DNA of 64,000 bases, from assembly GCA_963575745.1 (NCBI GenBank), contig CAUYUJ010020536.1, positions 26,001 through 90,000 of the forward strand, read 5' to 3'. Both the position numbers and the translations under genes were made by a program. Source of the stretch: Prorocentrum cordatum. Lineage: Eukaryota > Sar > Dinophyceae > Prorocentrales > Prorocentraceae. Positions 21,588-31,338 of the stretch are shown one piece after another. How positions within the stretch are numbered: position 1 is the first letter of the stretch; each line of letters starts with the position of its first letter. A model generated the notes under the pieces. That model saw only the letters and a list, made by a program, of their open reading frames with translations. It did not search any database and had not been told where the DNA came from.

Positions 21588-21880
21588 GTCCCGGGGCGCA
21601 TCGTTTTTCCTCCGCTTGCGTAGACGCTCGGTGCGTACCTGACGGCAGCCTTCTAGGCGGCGGCGGCGTCGGCAGTGGGATGGGGCGGAGGCCGCGGGGC
21701 CCTCCGCGCATGCCCCTGCAGGGGCGGTCGTTGCCATGCTCCAGGGTAGTGCCTGAAAATATCGGCTGTCAGCGGCGGCTCCTTGACGAGCGGCAGGGGG
21801 CGCGCGATGCGCTTGGAAAAAGATGGCTGAGCTTGTGACCCCTCGATTACTCTTGCTCCTGGTTCTCACGTCGTCCTCTC
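21588..21880. other. 3' flank of the WW gene
   Basis: No open frame with domain content. The short stretch CCTGAAAATATCGGCTGTC near 21750 has a similar counterpart at about 10845 (CCTGAAAATATTCGATGTC), suggesting a small dispersed repeat. Confidence 0.3.
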
Positions 21881-22090
21881 AGGCTGGCAGCGCCAGCCGC
21901 CATTTATGCAAGACGGCGCTGCGCTCTTGCAAATATGTCGGCCTGCCTCGCCGGCGTTGCTGCCATCTTGCCGTCTTGTTCTCCTGTCGCCTTCTAAGGT
22001 TGAAAATGCCAGCCGCCATTTTTGCAAGACGGCGCTGCGCTCTTGCAAATCTGTCGGCCTGCCTCGCCGGCGTTGCCGTCGTCGTCCGTC
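21880..22090 (+). repeat. Hairpin repeat, tandem copies 2 and 3
   Basis: Two units about 115 bp apart. Copy 3 has TTTGCAAGA (22021-22029) and TCTTGCAAA (22041-22049) around CGGCGCTGCGC. Copy 2 keeps a 7-bp version (21907-21913 with 21925-21931). Both are preceded by CAGCCGCCATTT and followed by TGTCGGCCTGCCTCGCCGGC. They match the copy at 19206-19310. Confidence 0.85.
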
Positions 22091-22099
22091 GCCTTCGCC

Positions 22100-22245
<146 letters not shown>

Positions 22246-22296
22246 CTCGTGGCACGTTGCTGGCTTTTTTGTTTTTCCTCTCCCAGTCCCAGTCCC

Positions 22297-22631
22297 AGTC
22301 CCTGGCCGAGTCCGCAGCGAAAGGGGCCGCTGCACCTGGCTCCCTCCAGCTGGCTGGCCCCCTGGCTGGGCTGCCGACGCCCGCGGTCGCCTTAGGCGGC
22401 CCGGCGGGCCCGCCGGCCACCGCGCGGTCTTCGCGCCGCCAGCCGCCGCCGCCCGCCGCCCGCCCGGCCGAGCCGCCCTGCGCGCCTCGGCCTCGAAGCC
22501 GCGGGAGCGCTCGAGGCCCTGGCCCGGCCGGCTCCGCTCCGCGCCCGGGCAAGGCCGCCCGCGAAGGCCGCCAGAGCTGCCCCAGCCCGGCGGCCCGCGG
22601 CCGCAGCGCCCGCCGGCCCTGCCCGCCTGCC
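22297..22631 (-). repeat. Module R, copy 2 (335 bp)
   Basis: Minus-strand copy of the GC-rich module seen at 14287-14622 and 56452-56786. It lies directly 3' of the PPR array. If it is an intron, the ORF's last 80 or so codons (GRRAGPAGAAAAGRR onward) are not translated. Confidence 0.75.
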
Positions 22632-25019
22632 GTAACCCACGACGTCGGGTCCCAGCTTCGCGCCCAGCATCGCGCTGAACAGCACGAATGCCTGTTGCCA
22701 CTGCCCCCTCTTCTCGCCCGCGCTGATCCCAGCATTGTAGCTGATGACACTTGGCGCCGCCTTCGCCTCCCACATCTCGCTGTGCAGCGAGAGAGCCCGC
22801 TGCCACTGCTCACCGTTCGTGCACGCGCTGATCCCAGAGCTGTAGCTGATCACACTTGGCTCCACCTTCGCCTCCCGCATCTCGCTGAGCAGTGGGAGAG
22901 CCTGCTGCCACTGCTCGCCGTTCGTACACGCTCTGATCCCAGGGCTGATCCCAGAGTTGTAGCTGATGGCATCTGGCTCCGACCTCACTTCCCACATCTC
23001 GCAGAACAGCGATAGAGCCCGCTGCCACTGCTCGCCTTTCGTGCACGCGCTGATCCCAGAGCTGTAGCTGATGACATTCGGCTCCGATCTCACTTCCCAC
23101 ATCCCGCTGAGCAGTGATAGAGCCCGCTGCCACTGCTCGTCTTTCGCGCACGCGCTGATCCCAGAGCTATAGCTGATGGCATCTGGCTCCACCTTCGCCT
23201 CCCACATCTCGCTGAGCAGCGAGAGAGCCCGCTGCCACTGCTCGCCGTTCGTCCACGCGCTGATCCCAGAGCTGTAGCTGATGACACTTGGCTCCACCTT
23301 CGCCTCCCGCATCTCGCTGAGCAGTGGGAGAGCCTGCTGCCACTGCTCGCCGTTCGTACACGCTCTGATCCCAGGGCTGATCCCAGAGTTGTAGCTGATG
23401 GCATCTGGCTCCGACCTCACTTCCCACATCCCGCTGAGCAGTGATAGAGCCCGCTGCCACTGCTCGTCTTTCGCGCACGCGCTGATCCCAGAGCTATAGC
23501 TGATGGCATCTGGCTCCACCTTCGCCTCCCACATCTCGCTGGGCAGTGAGAGAGCCCGCTGCCACTGCTCGCCTCTCGCGCATGCGCTGATCCCAGAGCT
23601 GTAGCTGATGACACTTGGCTCCACCTTCGCCTCCCACATCTCGCTGAGCAGTGGGAGAGCCTGCTGCCACTGCTCGCCGTTCGCGCACGCGCTGATCCCA
23701 GAGTTGTAGCTGATGGCATCTGGCTCCAACCTCACTTCCCCAATCTCGCAGAACAGCGATAGAGCCCGCTGCCACTGCTCGCCTTTCGTGCATGCGCTGA
23801 TCCCAGAGCTGTAGCTGATCACACTTGGCTCCACCTTCGCCTCCCGCATCTCGCTGAGCAGCGGGAGAGCCTGCTGCCACTGCTCGCCGTTCGTACACGC
23901 TCTGATCCCAGGGCTGATCCCAGAGTTGTAGCTGATGGCATCTGGCTCCGACCTCACTTCCCACATCTCGCAGAGCAGCGATAGAGCCCGCTGCCACTGC
24001 TCGCCTTTCGCGCACGCGCTGATCCCAGAGCTGTAGCTGATGACATTCGGCTCCGATCTCACTTCCCGCATCCCGCTGAGCAGTGATAGAGCCCGCTGCC
24101 GCTGCTCGTCTTTCGCGCACGCGCTGATCCCAGAGCTATAGCTGATGGCATCTGGCTCCACCTTCGCCTCCCCCATCTCGCTGGGCAGTGAGAGAGCCCG
24201 CTGCCACTGCTCGCCTCTCGCGCATGCGCTGATCCCAGAACTGTAGCTGATGACACTTGGCTCCACCTTCGCCTCCCACATCTCGCTGAGCAGTGGGAGA
24301 GCCTGCTGCCACTGCTCGCCGTTCGCGCACGCGCTGATCCCGGAGTTGTAGCTGATGGCATCTGGCTCCAACCTCACTTCCCAAATCTCGCAGAGCAGCG
24401 ATAGAGCCCGCTGCCACTGCTCGCCTTTCGTGCACGCGCTGATCCCAGAGCTGTAGCTGATGACGCTTGGCTCCACTTTCGCCTCCCAAATCTCGCAGAG
24501 CAGCGTTTGAGCCCGCTGCCACTGCTCGCCGTTCGTACACGCGCTGATCCCAGGGCTGATCCCAGAGTTGTAGCTGATGGCATCTGGCTCCCACCTCACT
24601 TCCCACATCTCGCAGAGCAGCGATAGAGCCCGCTGCCACTGCTCGCCTTTCGCGCACGCGCTGATCCCAGAGCTGTAGCTGATGACGCTTGGCTCCACCT
24701 TCGCGTCCCACACCTCGCTGAGCAGTGGGAGAGCCTGCTGCCACTGCTCGCCGTTCGCACACGCGCTGATCCCAGGGCTGTATCTGATGCCACTCGGCTC
24801 CAACCTCACTTCCCACATCCCGCTGAGCAGTGGTAGAGCCCGCTGCCACTGCTCGTCTTTCGCGCAGGTGCTGATCCCAAAGCTATAGCTGATGTCACTT
24901 GGCTCCACCTTCGCCTCCCACATCTCGCTGGGCAGTGAGAGAGCCCGCTGCCACTGCTCGCCTCTCGCGCGTGCGCTGATCCCAGAGCTGTAGCTGATGA
25001 CGCTTGGCTCCGCCATCAC
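22392..25019 (-). CDS. Pentatricopeptide-repeat protein, 22 near-identical repeats
   Basis: 875 codons from an ATG at 25019. Residues 3 to about 785 are 22 tandem PPR units of 35 residues (39 where SGISPGI is inserted), for example EPSVISYSSGISACAKGEQ followed by WQRALSLLSEMWEAKV. PPR units are helix pairs that each read one RNA base, usually on organelle transcripts. The RNA-contacting positions 5 and 35 show few combinations (mainly Ser/Asp, Asn/Ser, Ser/Asn). Repeats are homogenised in a higher-order pattern. Upstream in the same frame lies another PPR-like start with an acidic insert (EEEIEEEEKAADEQ). It is separated by a TAA near 25050, where arm 2 has TCA, so the original protein began further upstream. 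There is no visible targeting peptide. The last 80 codons read into module R. Confidence 0.88.
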   Translation of the reverse strand: MMAEPSVISYSSGISARARGEQWQRALSLPSEMWEAKVEPSDISYSFGISTCAKDEQWQRALPLLSGMWEVRLEPSGIRYSPGISACANGEQWQQALPLLSEVWDAKVEPSVISYSSGISACAKGEQWQRALSLLCEMWEVRWEPDAISYNSGISPGISACTNGEQWQRAQTLLCEIWEAKVEPSVISYSSGISACTKGEQWQRALSLLCEIWEVRLEPDAISYNSGISACANGEQWQQALPLLSEMWEAKVEPSVISYSSGISACARGEQWQRALSLPSEMGEAKVEPDAISYSSGISACAKDEQRQRALSLLSGMREVRSEPNVISYSSGISACAKGEQWQRALSLLCEMWEVRSEPDAISYNSGISPGIRACTNGEQWQQALPLLSEMREAKVEPSVISYSSGISACTKGEQWQRALSLFCEIGEVRLEPDAISYNSGISACANGEQWQQALPLLSEMWEAKVEPSVISYSSGISACARGEQWQRALSLPSEMWEAKVEPDAISYSSGISACAKDEQWQRALSLLSGMWEVRSEPDAISYNSGISPGIRACTNGEQWQQALPLLSEMREAKVEPSVISYSSGISAWTNGEQWQRALSLLSEMWEAKVEPDAISYSSGISACAKDEQWQRALSLLSGMWEVRSEPNVISYSSGISACTKGEQWQRALSLFCEMWEVRSEPDAISYNSGISPGIRACTNGEQWQQALPLLSEMREAKVEPSVISYSSGISACTNGEQWQRALSLHSEMWEAKAAPSVISYNAGISAGEKRGQWQQAFVLFSAMLGAKLGPDVVGYGRRAGPAGAAAAGRRAGAALAAFAGGLARARSGAGRARASSAPAASRPRRAGRLGRAGGGRRRLAARRPRGGRRARRAA

Positions 25020-25049
25020 CTCCCGTCTTCCTCCTCCTCCTCCACGTCC

Positions 25050-25340
25050 TTACTCCCTGGCTCGCTGCCACTGCCGCCTGACGTCGAGCGCGGTTATCTT
25101 CGCCTCCTCCTCCTCCTCGACCTGGTCCTGCTCGTCCGCTGCCTTCTCCTCCTCTTCTATTTCCTCCTCTGCCGCCTCGCTCTCCTCCCTGGCTCGCTGC
25201 CACTGCCGCTGCCCATTTTTCGCACGTGCGCTGGCCCCAGCGATGCAACTGATGACGTTGGGCCCCAGTTCGGGAATCAGCAGCGCCATAGTCTGCTGCC
25301 ACTGCTCCCTTGTCTCGCAGGCGCGGCTGGGTCTGGACTC
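25050..25340 (-). pseudogene. Amino-terminal PPR/acidic segment cut off by a stop
   Basis: Minus-strand frame SRACETREQWQQTMALLIPE, then LGPNVISCIAGASARAKNG, then REESEAAEEEIEEEEKAADE and a QWQRARE end followed by TAA. In arm 2 the same position is a Ser codon and the frame runs on into the PPR array. This was therefore probably the start of the PPR protein. A Pro/Arg-rich stretch lies before it. Confidence 0.6.
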
Positions 25341-25499
25341 CAGGCGGGGGTGGGGCGGGCGGGGGACGGAGGACGAGGGGGCGAGGGGCACGAGCCGGGC
25401 CCGAACGGCGAGGGACGAACGACGCGGGGGCAGGGGGCGAACGAGACGGGACCGAGACGAGGGGACAGAGGCCGAGGGGAAGGGGCGGTGGGCGTCGTC

Positions 25500-28400
25500 G
25501 GTGCGCGCCGTCGTGCAGGTGCGCGTCGTTGCTGCTGGTCGTTGCAGGTGGTGCCCGTCGTTGCTGGGGGTCGTGTTGCCGGTCGGAATTGGTGCTGGTC
25601 GCAGTCGTGGTGGTGCTGCTGCTGGTCGTGGTCGTGTTGGTGGTGCTGCTGCTGGTTGCGGTCGTGGTAGTGCTGCTGCTGGTCGCAGTCGTGGTGCTGC
25701 GAGTCGTAGTCGTGGTGGTGTTGGGGTCGCAGTCGTGGTGGTGCTGGTTGTGCTGGTGGTGCTGGTCTTGGTGGTGGTGCTGCTGCTGCTGGTCGCAGTC
25801 GTGGTGGTGCTGCTGCTGGTCGCAGTCGTGGTGTTGCTGGTCGCAGTCGTGGTGTTGCTGGTCGCAGTTTTGGTGCTGCTGGTCGCAGTCGTGGTGGTGC
25901 TGCGGGTTGCAGTTGTGGTGGTGGTGCTGGTAGTGGTTCTGCGGCTGGTCGCAGTCGTGGCGCTGCAGGTCGCAGTCGTGGGGCTGCTGGTCGCAGTCGT
26001 GTTGGTGCTGCTGGTCGCGGTTGTGGTGGTGCTGCTTGTCGTCGTGGTGCTAGTCGTAGTAGTGGTGGTGCTGGTGGTGCTGGTGGTGCTGGTGCTGCTG
26101 TTGGCCGTGGTGGTAGAGCTGCTGGTGGCAGTCGTGGTGGTGCTGCTGCTGGTCGTGGTCGTGGTGTTGCTGGTGGCAGTCGTAGTGCTGCTGGTAGTAG
26201 TCGTGGTGGTGCTGCTGGTCGCGGTCGAGGTGGTGGTGCTGCTGGTCGTGGTGGTGCTGCTGCTGGTCGCGGTCGTGGTGGTGCTGGTTGTAGTCGTGGT
26301 GGTGCTGCTGGTCGCAGTCGTGGTATTGCTGGTTGTGGTGGTGGTGCTCGTCGTGGTGGTGCTGCTGGCCGCTGTCTCGGTGCTTCTGCTCCCGGTTGCG
26401 GTCGTGGCGCTGCTGGTCGCAGTCGTGGTGCTGCTGGTCGTGGTCGTGGTGGTGCTGCGGGTCGCGGTCGTAGTGGTGGTACTGCTGGTCGTTGTCGTGG
26501 TGGTGCTGCTGCTGGTCGCAGTCGTGGTGCTGCTGGTCGCAGTCGTGGCGCTGTTGGTCACAGTCGTGGGGCTGCTGGTCGCCGTCGTGTTGGTGCTGGT
26601 GGTGCTGCTGGTCGTGGTGGTGCTGCTGGTCTCTGTGGTGCTGCTGCTGGTCGCAGTCGTGGTGGTGCTGGTCGTAGTGGCGGTGGTGCTGCTGGTCGCA
26701 GTCGTGGTAGTGGTAGTGCTGGTTGTGCTGGTGATGCTGGTCGTGGCGGTGCTGCTGGTCGCAGTCTCGGTACTGCTGCTCCCGCTTGCAGTCGTGGTGC
26801 TGCTGGTCGCTGTCGTGGTGCTGCTGGTCGTGGTCGTGGTCGTGGTGGTGCTGCGGGTCGCAGTCGTGGTGGTGGTGCTGCTTGTCGCAGTCGTGGTGGT
26901 GCTGCTGCTGGTCGCAGTCGTGGTGCTGCTGGTCGCAGTCGTGGCGCTGTTGGTCGCGGTCGTGGGGCTGCTGGTCGCCGTCGTGGTGGTGCTGGTGGTG
27001 CTGCTGGTCGTTGTGGCGCTGCTGCTGGTTGCAGTCGTAGTGGTGCTGGACGTAGTCGTGGTGGTGCTGCTGGTCGCAGTCGTGGCGCTGTTGGTCGCGG
27101 TCGTGGGGCTGCTGGTCGCCGTCGTGGTGGTGCTGGTGGTGCTGCTGGTCGTTGTGGCGCTGCTGCTGGTTGCAGTCGTAGTGGTGCTGGTCGTAGTCGT
27201 GGTGGTGCTGCTGGTCGCAGTCGTGGTGGTGCTGCTTGTGCTAGTGGTGCTGGTGGTGCTGCTGGTCGTGGTGGTGGTGGTGCTGCTGGTCGTAGTCGTG
27301 GTGATGCTGCTGGTCGCAGGCGTCGTGCTGCTGGTCGCAGCCGTGGTGCTCCTGGTCGTGGTCGTGGTGGTGCTGCGGGTCGCTGTCGTGGTGGTGGTGC
27401 TGCTGGTCGCAGTCGTGGCGCTGCTGGTCGCGGTCGTGGGGCTGCTGGTCGCCGTCGTGGTGGTGCTGGTGGTGCTACTGGTCGTGTGGTGCTGCTGCTG
27501 GTTGCAGTCGTGGTGGTGCTGGTCGTAGTCGTGGTGGTGCTGCTGGTCGCAGTCGTGGTGGTGCTGCTTGTGCTAGTGGTGCTGGTGGTGCTGCTGGTCG
27601 TGGTGGTCGTGGTGCTGCTGGTCGTGGTCGTGGTGGTGCTGCGGGTCGCTGTCGTGGTGGTGGTGCTGCTGGTCGCAGTCGTGGTGGTGCTGCTTCTGGT
27701 CGCAGTCGTGGTGCTGCTGGTCGCAGTCGTGGTGCTGCTGGTCGCAGTCGTGGGGCTGCTGGTCGCCGTCGTAGTGGTGCTGGTGGTGCTGCTGGTCGTG
27801 GTGGTGGTGCTGCTGGTCGTTGTGGTGCTGCTGCTGGTTGCAGTCGTGGCGGTGCTGGTCGTAGTCGTGGTTGTGCTGCTGGTCGCAGTCGTGGTGGTGC
27901 TGCTTGTGCTGGTGGTGCTGGTGGTGCTGCTGGTCGTGGTGGTGGTGGTGCTGCTACTGGTCGTAGTCGTGGTGGTGCTGCTGCTTGTCGCAGTCGTCGT
28001 GCTGCTGGTAGCAGTCGTGGTGCTGGTCGTTGTCGTGGCGGTGCTGGTCGTAGTGGTGGTGGTGCTGCTGGTCGCAGTCGTGGTATGGCTGGTTGTGCTG
28101 GTGGTGCTGGTCGTGGTGGCGCTGCTGGTCGCTGTCTCGGTGCTGCTGCTCCCGGTTGCAGTCATGGTGTTGCTGGTCGCAGTCGTGGTGCTGCTGGTCG
28201 TGGTCGTGGTGGTGCTGCGGGTCGCTGTCGTGGTGGTGGTGCTGCTGGTCGCAGTCGTGGTGGTGCTGCTGCTGGTCGCAGTCGTGGTGCTGCTGGTCGC
28301 AGTCGTGGCGCTGCTGGTCGCAGTCGTGGGGCTGCTGGTCGCCGTCGTGGTGGTGCTGGTGGTTCTACTGGTAATGGTGGTGGTGCTGCTGGTCGTTGTG

Positions 28401-28735
28401 GTGCTGCTGCTGGTTGCAGTCGTGGTGGTGCTGGTCGTAGTCGTGGTGGTGCTGCTGGTCGCAGTCGTGGTGGTGCTGCTTGTGCTGGTGGTGCTGGTGG
28501 TGCTGCTGGTCGTGGTGGTGGTGGTGCTAATGGTCGTAGTCGTGGTGGTGCTGCTGCTGGTCGCAGTCGTGGTGCTGCTGGTCGCAGTCGTGGTGCTCCT
28601 GGTCGTGGTCGTGGTAATGCTGCGGGTCGCTCTCGTGGTGGTGGTGTTGGTGGTGGTTCTGCTGCGGGTCGCAGTCAAAGCGATGGTGCTGCTGGTCGCC
28701 GTTGTGGTGGTGGTGGTACTGCTGACCTCCTCGTG
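25500..28735. repeat. Trinucleotide-based satellite, arm 1
   Basis: Made of 21- and 24-bp variants of GGTCGCAGTCGTGGTGCTGCT and GGTGGTGCTGCTGGTCG. All unit lengths are multiples of three and stop codons are rare, so open frames of hundreds of codons occur in several frames on both strands (for example Val/Leu-rich on plus, Thr/Ser-rich on minus). None has evidence of being a protein, though the minus Thr/Ser-rich frame is in phase with the PPR amino-terminal segment. Confidence 0.93.
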
Positions 28736-28819
28736 GTGCCCGCTGCCGTGTCGGGGGTGCTCCCGGCGCTCGTCGGAGCCCCCCGCCCGGGGCGGCCGTG
28801 CTGGCCGCGGCGCCAAGCA

Positions 28820-30221
28820 TCAGGGGCGCGCTGGCAGGCGGCTAGCGGGTGGGCCGGCGGAGTCTGCGAGCAGCACTTCTGCCAGGTCTGGGTCGTCCTC
28901 CCCGGCGGCTCCCCCCAAGGCTAGGTAGCCGTCGCCCGTCAGGGTGGCCATGAGCGAGTCCTGGGCCGCGACGCTCAGGAACCCCCACCAGCGGTTGGTG
29001 TACGCGAGCTCCGCGGAGCGGCGGAGGAGGGCCGGCGCGGCCCGCGCCTTCTGCTCGGCAAGCAGGCGTACCAGCTGGAGGGAATCGCGGCCCCACCTGC
29101 CTCCGACCTCGCAGGAGAGGACCATGAGGCGGCCTGAATGGCCGGTCGTGAGTTCGTGGTACCTGCGTCGTTTGCGCCTTTCGGCCCCAAGTAGCGCGGC
29201 GCCGTCGGTGTCGAAGGTGCGCGGCCGGTGCCAGCCGCCCCTGCGGAGGGGGGGCACCATGGTGCTGTCGCAGCACAGCGGGACGCCGTTCGGCGAGATG
29301 CCGTAGACGACTAGGTCTAATTGTCTGCGGTCCAGCGGGTTGTGGACAACGGCGTTAGTGTCCCGCAGCAGCTGTTGGGGGACAACTCTCCCTCCTGCTT
29401 CTCTGGCGACCCTCGCCCAAGCTCGTTCGAGCGGTTTCGCGCGTCTGGCGAGAAGCCCCGTGCGTGGGCACGCGGCTAGGTGGTCTCCCAGCGCGTCCAG
29501 CCGGGCCCGGAAGCCTGGGTGGCCGGCTGCCCCGCACGTGCGCGGGAGGAGCGGCAGCGGGAGCCTGAGGCGCCGGCGCAGGGCTGCCAGGAACCGCGCG
29601 GGCTTGAACACGTGCCCCTCGGTGGTGGGTAAGGTGTGAAGCCAGTAGGCGGCCCTCGGTCCTGAGCCTGACCTCAGCATGGCCTGGTTGGCCCTGGTGA
29701 GGCTGGGCATGAACACGTTGCCCCTGTAGTGCGTGTTGCGTGCGGAACAAGCGTGGAACTGCCAGCCGTGCCGCCATTCCCCCGGTTCGGCGGCCTCCGA
29801 GCGCGGCGGCGCTTCTGGGCGCAGCCCCTGGAGCAGGTCGGCCCAGGAAGGTCTCCGGAAGCCTTCGGTTTCGAGCAGCTGTGCGGCCGCGGCGGCTGCG
29901 GCAAGGTTGCCCCTACGGCCGGGCCTGGCGCCGTCGAGGAGGTCCCTGATCGCTGCAGCTTCAACGGGGCGCCGCTGGTGGAGCATGTGTAGGGCGTCTG
30001 CCCAAGCGCCCCAGTAGGCCGCTGGGGACGTGCGCGCGGCGCTTTGGAGCCCGAGTCCTCCGCGTCGCCCAGGCATTGCTGCCAGTGCGCGCGCCCGTCG
30101 CTCTTCGTCTTGCGACATTGCGGGGTCCCCGAGGAGGCGGCGCAGGGTGGCCCACATGTCGCCGTCGTGGCCTCTCGCGTATTCTGCGATTTCCCCTGGC
30201 GGCAGGGTTCGCAGCAGGTGG
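28820..30221 (-). pseudogene. R2/NeSL-like retrotransposon, 3' part (thumb and restriction-like endonuclease)
   Basis: The reading frame begins at the insertion junction with HLLRTLPPGEIAEYA and runs to a TGA at 28820-28822. It has an RT-thumb type region (RRARALAAMPGRRGGLGLQS), a CCHC-like block near 29470-29560 (LGDHLAACP), then RRQLDLVVYG...GVPLCCDSTMV and GAERRKRRRYHELT. These fit the PD-(D/E)xK restriction-like endonuclease at the C-terminus of R2-type non-LTR elements (Asp, second Asp, Lys). The 5' part lies at 45833-49350. The two were separated by insertion of the tyrosine-recombinase element. Otherwise this part is open and intact. Confidence 0.85.
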
Positions 30222-30430
30222 TTAAGTGAGATACGCGTGCACTCAACGGAGGAGGAGGAGGAGAGGAGGGGACGAGAGAGGGACCAGGACAGGGCGATGG
30301 TATTTTCATGGCAGCGTGGCGACGCGCATCTCCGCCGAGCGTGGGCCCTGGTGGCCCCACGCTCAACGCGAGCGCGTGGGCCCTGACGGCCCGCGCGCTC
30401 GCGCTCTGGCACGCCTGCGGCCGCTCGGCC
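30222..30430 (-). repeat. Split direct repeat B2 (terminal, 209 bp)
   Basis: Starts TTAAGTGAGATACGCGTGC on the plus strand and ends GCGGCCGCTCGGCC. It matches 30573-30781 over its full length. It forms the 3' terminus of the element in sense orientation. Confidence 0.93.
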
Positions 30431-30466
30431 GACGCAGGCGTCTGGGAGCAAAGCGGGGTGGGTGGG

Positions 30467-30574
30467 CACCCGCGCGTCGGCCAGAGCCGAACGCTACGGA
30501 CCCAAAATGGCTACCTGAGCCCACACCCCCTCCCACTTAACCTGCAGTCTACAACCAATCAGACTATACAAGTT
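30467..30574 (-). repeat. Split direct repeat A2 (internal, 108 bp)
   Basis: Identical by eye to 45725-45832, from CACCCGCGCGTCGG to ACTATACAAGTT. A 36-bp segment separates it from B2. It includes CCAAAATGGCTAC (30502-30514), which is the reverse complement of the core of the dinoflagellate spliced leader. Confidence 0.93.
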
Positions 30575-30781
30575 AAGTGAGATACGCGTGCACTCAACGG
30601 AGGAGGAGGAGGAGAGGAGGGGACGAGAGAGGGACCAGGACAGGGCGATGGTATTTTCATGGCAGCGTGGCGACGCGCATCTCCGCCGAGCGTGGGCCCT
30701 GGTGGCCCCACGCTCAACGCGAGCGCGTGGGCCCTGACGGCCCGCGCGCTCGCGCTCTGGCACGCCTGCGGCCGCTCGGCC
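30573..30781 (-). repeat. Split direct repeat B1 (internal, 209 bp)
   Basis: Second copy of 30222-30430. It abuts A2 at the TT dinucleotide, forming the predicted circle junction. Confidence 0.93.
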
Positions 30782-31090
30782 ATGAGAAAGAAAGACGCAG
30801 CCGCGCGCGCGGGGGGCGCCCCGCCCGAGTGCGAGGGCGGGATCAGAGGCTGCAAGAGCCTCGCGCGCGCGGCCACTTGCCTGCAACCTTGAGGCCTTCC
30901 GCGCCCGCGCACCCAGAGCGCGGGCGCGGCGCGTGCGCGATGCGCGCAAAAGAACCGAAAAGGGTGGCGGCGCACGAGGCGCCGGGCGCAGAGCGCAAGT
31001 GTGGCCCCGACCGCACGGCGCGCAAGACGCGCAGCACGGCCGGGTCCAGGAAGCACGCGACGTGCGCGCAACGTTAAACTCCTCCAAGAG
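30782..31090 (-). other. GC-rich 3' untranslated region of the element
   Basis: Between B1 and the hairpin repeats. No coding content is recognised. Confidence 0.5.
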
Positions 31091-31091
31091 G

Positions 31092-31250
31092 GAGGATCGC
31101 AGGCGCCACCTGCGTACCGTAGGCTAAAAGAAAGAGATCGCAGGCGCCACCTGCGTACCGTAGGCTAAAAGAAACAAGCTCGCAGGCGCCACCTGCGTAC
31201 CGTAGGCTCAAGGATCGCAGGCGCCACCTGCGCACGGTAGGCTGAGAGGA
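31092..31250. repeat. Four tandem hairpin repeats 3' of the giant ORF
   Basis: Four units, at about 31095, 31137, 31178 and 31213, each containing CGCAGG-CGCCA-CCTGCG, a 6-bp inverted repeat, followed by TACCGTAGGCT (last copy CACGGTAGGCT) and an A/G-rich spacer. Spacing is 34-42 bp. They lie about 90 bases beyond the ORF stop, inside the element, so they are candidate cis-acting RNA or protein-binding sites. Confidence 0.85.
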
Positions 31251-31338
31251 GGGCCGACTCACTCACAGGCCGCCGCCTTCAGCCCGCGCCCGCGATGCCG
31301 CGGGCGCTGGCGTCGGGGTACGGGGGGGAGCTCCACGC

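Larger units (their letters stand above)
22278..28950 (-). repeat. Inverted duplication, arm 1 (about 6.7 kb)
   Basis: Contains, in minus-strand order, the end of an R2-like endonuclease gene, a trinucleotide satellite, an acidic/PPR amino-terminal region, a 22-unit PPR array and module R. The reverse complement is found at 49810-56805. Similarity is very high in the PPR part, and ends sharply beyond GGGACTGGGAGAG. It is lower in the endonuclease end. The arms are separated by about 20.9 kb. Confidence 0.85.

Noticed and set aside
24997-27528. 843-codon plus-strand Val/Leu-rich open frame
   Set aside because: It is the complement of a 3-periodic satellite. Similar giant frames occur in several frames on both strands, so lack of stops is a property of the repeat.
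30226-31077. Short plus-strand frames starting MRYACTQRRRRR, present twice
   Set aside because: They are translations of the duplicated B repeat of the recombinase element on the antisense strand.
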